Shown: positions 1-6,398, numbered from the stretch's first letter. The stretch is 8,444 nucleotides of DNA from Candidatus Eiseniibacteriota bacterium (GCA_030622265.1 JAUXGG010000048.1:1-8444); one strand, 5' to 3'. Notes: generated by a model not told the origin, from the sequence alone. Made by a program: numbers and translations.

Positions 1-707
1 ATGCCGATTTCTCAGGCTACAGCAACATAGCAAGGGGTACGGCCCGCTTCTTCGGTGTCCACATCATGGTGAATTTCGTGCAGCCCTATATGTCCGCTAA
101 TATCACCGAGCTATGGCAGAGGTGGCATATATCGCTCTCCAGCTGGCTAAGAGACTATGTCTACATCTCGCTGGGCGGGAACCGAAAGGGGATCAAGCGC
201 ACCTATTTCAACCTGATGTTCACGATGGTGCTTTGCGGCCTCTGGCATGGGGCGCAGTGGACCTTCGTCTTCTGGGGTTTCCTGCAGGGCACCTTCCTGG
301 CGATCCATAAATTCATGCTGAAGGGAAAGCGGGCGACCACGGGGTTCGCATACACCAATTGGCCTGATCTCATCGTGTACATTGCCAAGGTGGTGGGGAC
401 CCACGTTCTCTTCCTGCTCGGGCTGGTGTTCTTCAGGTCCGAGAGCTTCGGGATGGCCTGGCATATCTTGAGGAAGTTCGTCTACTGGGTGCCCGGAGAG
501 CATGCCGGGCAGATCGTGATGATAGTTGTTATTTACTATGCGATGACGCTCCTACTCGACATGTTCGAGTACCTGACCAAGGACCATGCTTTCCTGGCCC
601 GGGTCAGGCCGGCATACCGTCTGGGATTGTATGCGGCGACGTGGGTGGTGACCCTGGTCTATCTGTTCCAGGCGCCACCGATGCCTTTCGTCTATTTCCA
701 GTTCTAA
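1..707 (+). CDS. MBOAT family O-acyltransferase (AlgI/DltB-like), C-terminal part, 5' end outside window
   Basis: This is the C-terminal 234 residues of a membrane-bound O-acyltransferase; the reading frame is open to the left edge and its first complete codon is at position 3. The visible protein opens with ADFSGYSNIARGTARFFG. Bases 1-2 (at) fit the Tyr codon that normally precedes this hallmark of AlgI-type MBOATs. It continues with the family motif around WQRWHISLSSWLRDYVYI, then LGGNRKG, and CGLWHGAQWTF, whose His (visible residue 82) is the invariant MBOAT histidine. Several hydrophobic membrane segments follow, and the protein ends at TAA 705-707. Family members move acyl groups, usually acetyl, across the inner membrane onto a glycan such as alginate or teichoic acid. 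The next gene is an SGNH-type protein 10 nt downstream, the usual partner of this family. The substrate cannot be told from the sequence. Confidence 0.93.
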   Translation, partial: ADFSGYSNIARGTARFFGVHIMVNFVQPYMSANITELWQRWHISLSSWLRDYVYISLGGNRKGIKRTYFNLMFTMVLCGLWHGAQWTFVFWGFLQGTFLAIHKFMLKGKRATTGFAYTNWPDLIVYIAKVVGTHVLFLLGLVFFRSESFGMAWHILRKFVYWVPGEHAGQIVMIVVIYYAMTLLLDMFEYLTKDHAFLARVRPAYRLGLYAATWVVTLVYLFQAPPMPFVYFQF

Positions 708-717
708 GGTGAGGTAG

Positions 718-1785
718 ATGGTAAGAAAGAGATTTGCATTGCTGGTCGGCATGGCAGTCGCGTTTGCCATCGGCATGCTATTCTACGAAGCTTTCCTCAG
801 GTACTCGGGAAGCAGCGGTCCCTCGATTGTCGAGAGCGATGAGGCATTCGGACTTAGGCTCAAGGAAGATACCCATATCATATTCGTAAACGAAGGCTTC
901 AGCCTTGGCAAGGTCAACGAGTATGGCTACCTCGGCCCGGGGTATCCTCCGGAGAAGCCTCAAGGGGTCACCCGGATCGCTCTCATGGGAGACTCCTATG
1001 TGGCCGGGCACCATCTGTTCGACCGGCACCATTTCCGGAGGCTCATGGAGGATGGGATCAACGCCTCTATGGGTGGGAAGGTGGAGGTGCTCAACTTCGG
1101 CTTTCCCGCGATCAATCTCGAACAGATGTACATCTACTACAAGGTCTTTGCAGAAAGATACTCCCCCGACTATGTCATGTATTTCGTTGGTATCGGCAGC
1201 CTCAATAACCCTGTCGATGAAGTGGGCCCCAGGCTCAAGGTCGAGGGTGATACCCTCCGGATCGATAACAGCTTCCGTAAAAGTCCGGCCTTCGCGCGAA
1301 TCAAGAAGCTCGATCACCTCAGGTGGTTGGGGCTCTATACCCTGCTTCGCAAGGCCAAGCAGATCTATGTAAGAGGGAGCGGTCCCGAGATCGTGTTCGA
1401 CAAGTTCTATAGGCTGGCAAAGGGTGGGACGGGTGATGATGATGGCCCCGACAAGGAGCTCCTTGAGAAATCCAAGCGCATGCCCATCAACCGCGCCGTC
1501 GTGGAGAAGTTGGGGGAGACTAACCGCGGAGGGGCGGCCACCTCGATCATAGTGATACGGGACGGCCTTCCTCAAACCTTCGTGGACTTCGCCACTGCCA
1601 ACGGTGTTCAGTGTTTTGATCCAACGCCCGGGCTGGACAGCCTGGCGGCGGAGGGGATTGATCCCCACTACTGGAAGGGCAGCCAGCGCACCGGCCACTG
1701 GAACCAGTATGCCCACCGTGTGGTCGGCGCCTATCTGACGCGCAAGCTCATCCCGCTGCTTGACACGGAAGTCTCCGGCCTGTAG
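718..1785 (+). CDS. SGNH/GDSL hydrolase-like protein, membrane-anchored, MBOAT partner
   Basis: A 355-residue protein. One N-terminal hydrophobic segment (about residues 6-23) after a basic MVRKR start suggests a signal anchor, with the rest in the periplasm. SGNH blocks are visible: GDS with candidate nucleophile Ser93 (LMGDSYVAG), a Gly in NFGFP (128), an Asn-containing GIGSLNN (158-164) and GHWNQYAH with candidate catalytic His327. The SD aaggtgagg (706-714) overlaps the stop of the MBOAT gene, and the 10-nt gap indicates one transcript. In alginate-type systems such proteins complete O-acetylation of a glycan that the MBOAT supplies with acetyl groups. An esterase role is the alternative. 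The residue two before His327 is Gly-preceded Thr (TGHW) where related proteins often have Asp (DGHW), so the catalytic acid is uncertain. The family call is firm; substrate and direction of reaction are inference. Confidence 0.85.
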   Translation: MVRKRFALLVGMAVAFAIGMLFYEAFLRYSGSSGPSIVESDEAFGLRLKEDTHIIFVNEGFSLGKVNEYGYLGPGYPPEKPQGVTRIALMGDSYVAGHHLFDRHHFRRLMEDGINASMGGKVEVLNFGFPAINLEQMYIYYKVFAERYSPDYVMYFVGIGSLNNPVDEVGPRLKVEGDTLRIDNSFRKSPAFARIKKLDHLRWLGLYTLLRKAKQIYVRGSGPEIVFDKFYRLAKGGTGDDDGPDKELLEKSKRMPINRAVVEKLGETNRGGAATSIIVIRDGLPQTFVDFATANGVQCFDPTPGLDSLAAEGIDPHYWKGSQRTGHWNQYAHRVVGAYLTRKLIPLLDTEVSGL

Positions 1786-1841
1786 GCTCGTCTCAGCGCC
1801 AAAGCACCTTTCACCCCACCTGCACACAAAGGAGGCATACC

Positions 1842-2648
1842 ATGAAAAGCACCCTGCTGATTTCGGTAGCCATAGTGTTCATGGTGATCGCGTTAGTCGC
1901 CTGCGATACAGGCCAGGCGGAATGGAAAGCCAAGCGAATCGATGGAACCGGCTCCGTGGTGCGTGCCAAACGGGATGTGAGCGGCTTCACGGGCGTGCAC
2001 CTCGCCACTATGGGTACGGTCTATGTCACGATCGGAAAGACCGAGGGCCTGGAGATTGAGGCGGAGGATAACCTGATCGAGTATTTCGAGACCGAAGTCA
2101 CGGACGGCACCCTCAAGATAAACACGCGCAGGAAGTTTAACCTCAAGGCGAAAGAGCCGATTAAGTATTTCGTCACAGTCAAGAAACTGGACATGATTGC
2201 CCTCTCGAGCAGCGGCGATGCGCATCTTCCGCAAATCGAAAACAAGACCTTTTCAATCGCGCTCTCGAGCTCCGGTGATCTCAAGATGAAGGGTCTGGCC
2301 ACACAGCATCTCGATGTGAGCATCTCAAGCAGCGGTGACGCGCATATTGAGATGATCGGTGCGGAGTCGATCGACGCGGCCCTCTCGAGCTCCGGCGATC
2401 TCCATTTCGGTGGTGGCGAAGTCGAGGATCTCAGGCTGAGCGTGAGCAGCTCCGGCGACTTTGATGGCATTGACTTAAAGAGCGAGAGAGCAAAGGTGAT
2501 CCTCTCGAGCAGCGGCGATGCCTATGTATGGGTCACCGACGACCTGGTGGCGACCCTCTCGAGCAGCGGGTCGGTCCACTATTCGGGGGACGCTGCGGTC
2601 ACCAAGCAGAGAAGCAGCTCCGGCAGAGTCAAGCGGATGGGTGACTGA
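1842..2648 (+). CDS. DUF2807-type lipoprotein with SSSGD beta-solenoid repeats
   Basis: A 268-residue protein starting at ATG 1842 behind the strong SD aaaggagg (1828-1835, spacing 6). The N-terminus is a lipoprotein signal: basic start, hydrophobic stretch, lipobox LVAC with Cys21, followed by Asp at +2. Residues about 45-115 match the DUF2807 (GIN domain) pattern, with FTGVHLATMGTVYVTIG followed by IEAEDNLIEYFETEV and DGTLKI. From residue 121 to 262 there are eight SSSGD-like turns at residues 121, 141, 161, 181, 201, 221, 239 and 257, giving 20-residue coils and then 18-residue coils. The last two turns degenerate to SSSGS and SSSGR. Known members fold as beta-helices and sit on the cell surface or in the periplasm; their function is poorly defined and the adhesin label is only putative. 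In E. coli, Asp at +2 keeps lipoproteins in the inner membrane; whether that holds here is unknown. The 56-nt gap from the previous gene shows no clear promoter. Confidence 0.88.
   Translation: MKSTLLISVAIVFMVIALVACDTGQAEWKAKRIDGTGSVVRAKRDVSGFTGVHLATMGTVYVTIGKTEGLEIEAEDNLIEYFETEVTDGTLKINTRRKFNLKAKEPIKYFVTVKKLDMIALSSSGDAHLPQIENKTFSIALSSSGDLKMKGLATQHLDVSISSSGDAHIEMIGAESIDAALSSSGDLHFGGGEVEDLRLSVSSSGDFDGIDLKSERAKVILSSSGDAYVWVTDDLVATLSSSGSVHYSGDAAVTKQRSSSGRVKRMGD
2202..2627 (+). repeat. In-gene tandem repeat, 60-nt then 54-nt period, coding for SSSGD turns
   Basis: The codons for the turn (L/I/V)SSSGD begin at 2202, 2262, 2322, 2382, 2442 and 2502, an exact 60-nt spacing, then at 2556 and 2610, a 54-nt spacing. 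Units 1 and 6 share 21 identical nucleotides (2201-2221 and 2501-2521). Units 1 and 3 continue DAH and units 2 and 4 continue DL(K/H), so a 120-nt (40-residue) super-repeat is visible in the first four. The first two serines are coded TCG-AGC in five of the eight units. Confidence 0.9.
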
Positions 2649-2708
2649 AGTGAGGATGTCGGGCGGGCGGACGAATCGACTGCAAGGGTAAAACACGGGA
2701 GGGTAGCG

Positions 2709-3043
2709 GTGGCACGAGAGCGAGACATCGTGGTCGGCAGGCGGGGCGACTCGCTTACGGGCAAGGTGCGGGAGAAGCACTTCGAGATCAAGTCGGACTT
2801 TGGCTCGGTGAAGGTGCCGACCGAGAAAATCGCCTGGATTCATTTTAGGAATCCCCCCCCCGGCTCGACAGTGACGAGATCTGGCTGGCTGCAGGTGACA
2901 GGCTTTCAGGGAGCATTTCCCAGAAGCACATTTCGTTTGAGCCTGATGCGGGAGGGACCCTGAAGATCCCTCGCAGCTCCATACTTACGCTCATAGTGGG
3001 CGCCAGGATGGGCCGGGGAGATAAGTCGCTGCTCTCGGGCTGA
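2709..3043 (+). CDS. Small two-repeat beta-rich protein, interrupted by a frameshift at a C9 run
   Basis: Translation starts at GTG 2709 behind gggaggg (2697-2703, spacing 5). As read, the frame gives 84 residues ending at 2963, but the tail after residue 51 does not look like protein of this type. A -1 shift at the C9 run (2853-2861) continues as PPPRLDSDEIWLAAGDRLSG and runs to TGA 3041-3043, giving about 111 residues. The restored second half repeats the first: DIVVGRRGDSLTGKV and VKVPTEKIAWIHF in repeat 1 match DEIWLAAGDRLSGSI and LKIPRSSILTLIV in repeat 2. This internal similarity is the main proof that both frames belong to one gene. There is no signal peptide on this start. I do not recognise a named family; the repeats resemble small Sm-like beta-barrels, which is inference. 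It may be a broken gene, a slippage-dependent gene or a sequencing error. Confidence 0.72.
2853..2861 (+). repeat. Homopolymer run of nine C at the frameshift point
   Basis: Nine consecutive C lie in frame as three Pro codons after Asn48 of the gene starting at 2709. Ten C would join both halves of the gene in one frame. A -1 slip of ribosome or polymerase on nine C would give the same protein. No other homopolymer of this length was noticed in the window. Confidence 0.95.
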
Positions 3044-3092
3044 CCGTTCGATCCCGCGCCAGCCGGGACACCTATGGGCCTGGACCCGGGTC

Positions 3093-3827
3093 TTATCCTC
3101 TGGATTGCCTGTCCGGAATCTTGAGTACCCCGTAGTAGAACAGCAGGCATACCAGATAGGGAATGTAGGCGGCCCACAGGATATCAGACAGGAAGTGCCT
3201 TCCCTGGATCACTCTTCCCAGTCCGGCCAGACTCCCCAGGAAAATGGCTCCCCAGAAGCAAGCTCTGGCCAGCTTCGGGCGCGGTATCTTCAAGATGAAG
3301 TAGAAGACCATGTAGGAGAAGGCTATCGCCGCGTGGCCGCTGGGGAAGGACTCCCCGTTTCCGGAGGGCTGCTTGGCCCAGGGTGGGGCATACCGGCGAT
3401 CGCCTCCGAACTGGGCAATCTCGTCCGGACGGGGATGCCCCCAGTGCTCCTTCAAGATGCCGTTCACAAGAATGCCGGTGCCGATTGAAACACTCAAGAT
3501 TATGAAAAGACCGTAAATGATCTTTCGTCTGTCCCCGCCCCTGCGCGCACCTGCCATGATAAGCACCCCGGCAGCTATGGCGAGGACTATGGTCATGTAG
3601 GTGTCGGCGGCATAGAGCGTCACCCAGAGCGGCGCACCGGCCTGGGGCCACGGGCCGTCCGGGCTGCCGGCATCATGGAAGAGCGCCGAGAACCGGATAT
3701 CGAGATCGGTAAGCCAGAACACCGCGGTACTTGCCAGGGCGACGATTCCCAGGATGAGCATCTCCCGTCGCCAGGAGCGCGACCTTGCGCTGCTTGATCC
3801 TAGGTTCTTCGGGCTTTCATTCCGCAT
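3093..3827 (-). CDS. PAP2 family membrane phosphatase (lipid phosphatase, LpxE/LpxF-like possible)
   Basis: A 244-residue integral membrane protein with about six hydrophobic segments. All three parts of the PAP2 active site are present: K126..R133-P134 (KEHWGHPRP), P162-S-G-H165 (SFPSGHAA) and R205..H211..D215 (GRVIQGRHFLSD). His165 and His211 are the expected catalytic histidines. Family members remove phosphate from lipids such as undecaprenyl diphosphate, phosphatidic acid or lipid A on the periplasmic side. The frame stays open upstream to a TTG at 3896, but I prefer ATG 3827, because it gives a basic cytoplasmic N-terminus and lies about 34 nt after a plausible promoter start. The SD before 3827 is weak. 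The gene is divergent from the GT39 gene and near an LpxR-type gene, which makes lipid A a reasonable substrate guess, but the sequence alone does not separate it from undecaprenyl diphosphatases. Confidence 0.9.
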   Translation of the reverse strand: MRNESPKNLGSSSARSRSWRREMLILGIVALASTAVFWLTDLDIRFSALFHDAGSPDGPWPQAGAPLWVTLYAADTYMTIVLAIAAGVLIMAGARRGGDRRKIIYGLFIILSVSIGTGILVNGILKEHWGHPRPDEIAQFGGDRRYAPPWAKQPSGNGESFPSGHAAIAFSYMVFYFILKIPRPKLARACFWGAIFLGSLAGLGRVIQGRHFLSDILWAAYIPYLVCLLFYYGVLKIPDRQSRG

Positions 3828-3867
3828 AAGATCAACTTTGACTGTGATTTGCCTGCCGAAAGTGATA

Positions 3868-3896
3868 AGGATATAGCCTGGTAAGGTTAGGGTCAA
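3868..3896 (-). promoter_or_regulatory. Candidate sigma70-type promoter for the PAP2 gene
   Basis: Read on the - strand, TTGACC (3896-3891) is followed after 17 nt by TATCCT (3873-3868). That is five of six and four of six matches to the consensus, at ideal spacing. Transcription would start near 3861, leaving a leader of about 34 nt before ATG 3827. The -35 box lies only 2 nt from the divergent GT39 start codon, so the two genes must share control of this 71-nt gap. On the + strand a TTGACT (3838-3843) is a possible -35 for the GT39 gene, but I found no well-spaced -10 for it. Confidence 0.4.
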
Positions 3897-3898
3897 TC

Positions 3899-5278
3899 AT
3901 GATCTCTCTTTCAGAGTATACGGGCGAGGCCCCATCCCCGCAACAGGAGCGGTTCAGGTTCTATATCATCCTGGCCGCACTCGCGGTCTTCAACCTGTGG
4001 CATGGCCACGCGATGGGCCTGTGTCACGATGAGGCTTACTACTGGGTTTATTCCCGTTTCCTGGCCTGGGGCTACTTCGACCATCCTCCGGTCGTGGCCG
4101 CGGCGATTGCTCTGGGTCATTCTCTCCTGGCCGGCGAGCTGGGCGTGAGACTCGTGTTTATCGCCATGCAGCTGGGCGCGATCGCCCTTGTGTGGGGAAT
4201 GACCAATGGTAAGGACGCCCTGCTTTTCTGGGCCATCGTGCTCTCGCTCCCACTGCTCCAGGTCGGTGGCATGCTCGCGCTGCCGGACATGCCCTTGATC
4301 TTCTTCGCCACTTTGTTTCTGGTTGCCCTCAGGCGGTATCTGAGGGATGACGGCCTGATCCCGGTTCTTGCCCTCGCGCTTTCCGCTGTCCTCATGCTCT
4401 ACAGCAAGTACCACGGCATACTCGTCATAGTTTTCACGCTTGCCGCCGTTCCCGGCCTGATACGGAGAAAGAGCTTCTGGGCCGGCGCTGTGCTCACCGG
4501 GCTGCTCTTCCTGCCGCATCTTGTGTGGCAGGCCCAGCACGATTTCGTTTCCGTGAGGTTCCAGCTGAGCCGCGCCCCGGATTGGTTAAACACGAGCCTC
4601 ATACTGGAGTACCTGGTGGGGCAGGTGGGATCGGCCGGCCTGTTTTCCGGTCTTATCCTGCTCTACGTGCTGATCCTCAAGTTCCGCTCGGCGAATGCCT
4701 TCGAGCGGGTGCTTAAGTTCAATTCGGTCGGCATCCTGGCCTTCTTCCTTGCGATGTCGCTCAAGGGCAAGGTCGAGGCCAACTGGACGCAGGTCGCTTT
4801 CGTTCCGCTTGCCATTATCGGGCACGGTTACCTTCAGCGAACCCGGCGGTTGAGAAAGTGGACCATGTGGCTGGCCCTGATACCGATTGCCGCGATTATC
4901 GCCGTTAAGCTCATCTTCGTGTTTCCACCGGATGACTCGCGCAGCTTAAGGCGGGCTTATGAATTCCATGATTGGGAGAAGATCACGCTTACGATCAAAA
5001 GGTATGCCGGGGACATGCCGGTCGTGGCAAGCACATATCCGTATGCTGCCTCGATCTCCTTTTACTCGGGACAGGTTGTGCCGGCTCTTAACCTGCACTC
5101 GAGGGATAACCAGTTTACCCTCTGGAACCTCGAAAGCGACCTTCTCGACAGGGAAGTGTGCCTGGTGAGCAATTTCGAGATTCCGGGGGCCTATAAGATG
5201 GAGCTCAGACAGGGAGACCGGCTGTATCTCTTAAGGGGCCTTACCGTGGCGGAGATCAAACGCCGGTTCGAACGATAA
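3899..5278 (+). CDS. Glycosyltransferase family 39 protein (ArnT/PMT-like), polyprenyl-phosphate sugar dependent
   Basis: A 459-residue polytopic membrane protein. The first periplasmic loop has the GT39 catalytic acid pair in HDEAYYWVYSRFLAWGYFDH: Asp44-Glu45, followed by FDHPP (60-64). The second motif ALPDMPLIFF (Asp130), YSKYHG (168-173) and KVEANWTQVAFVPL (291-304) are typical of PMT_2-type bacterial members. About ten membrane segments are followed by a short soluble C-terminal part from about 345. Such enzymes move a sugar from a polyprenyl-phosphate donor to lipid A (ArnT), another lipid or a protein in the periplasm. ATG 3899 has weak SD elements (aagg, aggg at 3883-3892). It is shorter than E. 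coli ArnT (about 550 residues), with a reduced periplasmic domain. Acceptor and sugar are unknown; the PAP2 and LpxR neighbours point to lipid A, as inference. Confidence 0.88.
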   Translation: MISLSEYTGEAPSPQQERFRFYIILAALAVFNLWHGHAMGLCHDEAYYWVYSRFLAWGYFDHPPVVAAAIALGHSLLAGELGVRLVFIAMQLGAIALVWGMTNGKDALLFWAIVLSLPLLQVGGMLALPDMPLIFFATLFLVALRRYLRDDGLIPVLALALSAVLMLYSKYHGILVIVFTLAAVPGLIRRKSFWAGAVLTGLLFLPHLVWQAQHDFVSVRFQLSRAPDWLNTSLILEYLVGQVGSAGLFSGLILLYVLILKFRSANAFERVLKFNSVGILAFFLAMSLKGKVEANWTQVAFVPLAIIGHGYLQRTRRLRKWTMWLALIPIAAIIAVKLIFVFPPDDSRSLRRAYEFHDWEKITLTIKRYAGDMPVVASTYPYAASISFYSGQVVPALNLHSRDNQFTLWNLESDLLDREVCLVSNFEIPGAYKMELRQGDRLYLLRGLTVAEIKRRFER

Positions 5279-5318
5279 GCGATGACTGATAATCGACAAT
5301 CATCAAGGGAGGGCACCG

Positions 5319-5864
5319 ATGGGACATAATCAGGGCGGAGCAGGACAACTCATGCCGACCGGCTGGTTGCAGGCCGGCACGGCTCCCAATGACTATCACA
5401 TGGGGATCGACAGGGAAGAGAGCCATAGTGGGAGCTCGAGCGGCTACGTGATGGCGAAAGTTGAGAAGTCACAAGGTTTCGGGACCCTGATGCAGGCCTT
5501 CAAGGCCGGCAACTATATCGGCAAGCGGATCCGGCTTTCGGGTTACGTCAAGGTGGAGGATGTACAGGTCTGGGCGGGCCTTTGGATGCGGGTCGACGGA
5601 CAAAGCGGGGTGTCCCTGGCCTTCGATAATATGCAGGACAGGCCGGTCCGGGGAACCGAGGACTGGCAGCGCTACGAGATCGTGCTGGATGTGCCGGAGG
5701 GAAGCGTCAACATAGCTTTCGGTTTCCTTCTCGCGGGGCCCGGCACTGTCTGGGCGGACGATTTCGCACTCGAGGTCGTGGGCGCCGATATTCCCGTCAC
5801 CGACATGAGAAAGAAAATGAAGCCGCTTCCGGACGAGCCCGTCAACCTCGGCTTTGACTCCTAA
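5319..5864 (+). CDS. Conserved beta-sandwich (carbohydrate-binding-like) protein, standalone
   Basis: A 181-residue soluble protein with no signal peptide or membrane segment. The start is ATG 5319 behind aagggaggg (5305-5313, spacing 5). Landmarks are GWLQAGTAPNDYHMGIDRE (15-33), a Ser/Gly-rich HSGSSSGYV, FGTLMQAFKAGNYIGKRIRL, WAGLWMRVDG (90-99), FDNMQDRPVRGTEDW, and a closing GTVWADDFALEVVG, the usual last strand of jelly-roll carbohydrate-binding folds. From memory, this domain occurs both alone and as an extra C-terminal domain of AraC-type regulators; here no DNA-binding part is present. It lies 40 nt after the GT39 gene and 9 nt before the next open frame, so probably in one transcript. 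Ligand and function are unknown. Lack of a signal peptide suggests a cytoplasmic location, so binding of an exported glycan is unlikely. Confidence 0.7.
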   Translation: MGHNQGGAGQLMPTGWLQAGTAPNDYHMGIDREESHSGSSSGYVMAKVEKSQGFGTLMQAFKAGNYIGKRIRLSGYVKVEDVQVWAGLWMRVDGQSGVSLAFDNMQDRPVRGTEDWQRYEIVLDVPEGSVNIAFGFLLAGPGTVWADDFALEVVGADIPVTDMRKKMKPLPDEPVNLGFDS

Positions 5865-6072
5865 AGCGGAGGCATGAAGATGGAGATGCGTGAACAGGCC
5901 TGGAACCATCCGTCCCGGAGACCCTATCGCCTGATCATTTTCCTGGTGGTCTCCTTCATGATCTTCGGCAGCTACTTCGCCTACAACAGCGTCGGCGCCA
6001 TCGAGGACTACCTGATGGAGTCGATGGGTGTGGCGCTCGCTCACATATCGCAGCCGGCAGCCGATGCGAATC

Positions 6073-6092
6073 AGGAGGGAGGAAGCGAATTG
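6073..6092 (+). promoter_or_regulatory. Internal ribosome binding site and TTG start within the chimeric frame
   Basis: The SD aggagggagg (6073-6082), a 7-nt spacer and TTG (6090-6092) lie in frame with the GNAT segment. The following base makes TTGA, so a TGA (6091-6093) closes the +1 frame exactly at this start, the same stop/start overlap seen at 6395. This is what a boundary between two original genes would look like. Confidence 0.6.
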
Positions 6093-6398
6093 AGTGCTCC
6101 GCTTTCCGGAGAAGCGGCTGGCGAAACCGCCGGCGAACTTTTGGTGAGACCATATGAAGATCGCGACAGGGAGGCGGTGATCGAGCTCCGGCAGGCGTGC
6201 GAACTCGTGGTTCCCTGGAACAACCCGGAGCGTGATATCGAACGCAAGCTCAGGGTCAACCCCGAGCTCTTTCTCGTTGGAGAGGTCGACGGCGAGGTCG
6301 CCGAATTCTACCGGAGTATCGGCTACAAGACGGATGATGTCTTAGGCATGGGCAAGCGCCTGAAAGAGGACGAGCCCTGCAAGGAGGAGACCAGTTGA
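6090..6398 (+). pseudogene. Remnant of a YpeA-type GNAT acetyltransferase with its own TTG start
   Basis: Inside the chimeric frame, TTG 6090 lies 7 nt after a near-perfect SD aggagggagg (6073-6082). Initiation here gives 102 residues beginning MSAPLSGEAA, so the GNAT part probably was, and may still be, translated separately. The apparent deletion falls at about 6294-6302, where GEV runs directly into AEFYRSIGY. The 7-mer gaggtcg occurs at 6282 and 6294, so short homology may have guided the event. Without motif A, acetyltransferase activity is not expected. The end overlaps the TTG start of the LpxR-type gene. Confidence 0.65.
6381..6398 (+). promoter_or_regulatory. Ribosome binding site and TTGA start/stop overlap deciding the LpxR start
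   Basis: The SD aaggagg (6381-6387) sits 7 nt before TTG 6395-6397, which overlaps the TGA 6396-6398 of the upstream frame. This arrangement favours translational coupling and outweighs the in-frame ATG at 6413, which lacks an SD. Confidence 0.7.

Larger units (their letters stand above)
5874..6398 (+). pseudogene. Chimeric open frame: MFS transporter N-terminus joined to a core-deleted GNAT acetyltransferase
   Basis: One open frame of 174 residues. The SD gcggagg (5866-5872) is too close to ATG 5874, so ATG 5880 (spacing 7) is the likely start. Residues 11-52, with WNHPSRRPYRLIIFLVVSFM and GSYFAYNSVGAIEDYLMESMG, look like the cytoplasmic N-terminus and first membrane helix of a major facilitator transporter; the other eleven helices are absent. 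Residues 53-88 are linker-like. Residues 89-142 match the start of YpeA-type GNAT acetyltransferases (LVRPYEDRD, PWNNPERDIERKL, LFLVGEVDGEV), and 143-163 match their end (AEFYRSIGYKTDDVLGMGKRL). The acetyl-CoA-binding motif A between them, roughly 50-60 residues, is missing. Neither part can work as its family does. The likely origin is two internal deletions in adjacent MFS and GNAT genes. A membrane-tethered protein with a new role cannot be excluded. Confidence 0.75.

Noticed and set aside
1..30. ATG at position 1 as a gene start
   Set aside because: It reads nine codons to TAG at 28-30 and is out of frame with the MBOAT gene, whose frame is open from position 3.
778..1827. Long antisense open frame of about 349 codons opposite the SGNH gene
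   Set aside because: It fully overlaps a well-supported gene, its translation shows no recognisable motifs, and such frames are common opposite GC-rich genes.
3052..3092. Possible terminator between the convergent genes (TCCCG/CGGGA stem at 3052-3068 and the palindrome GACCCGGGTC at 3083-3092)
   Set aside because: The stem is only 5 bp with a 7-nt loop, the palindrome leaves almost no loop, and neither is followed by a T-run.
3828..3896. Upstream extension of the PAP2 gene to TTG 3896
   Set aside because: The extension has no SD, would start inside the putative -35 box and adds residues unlike the family; ATG 3827 is better.
3911..4540. Antisense open frame of about 209 codons opposite the GT39 gene
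   Set aside because: Its product is a low-order, Gln/Glu/Arg-rich shadow of a membrane protein gene with clear GT39 motifs.
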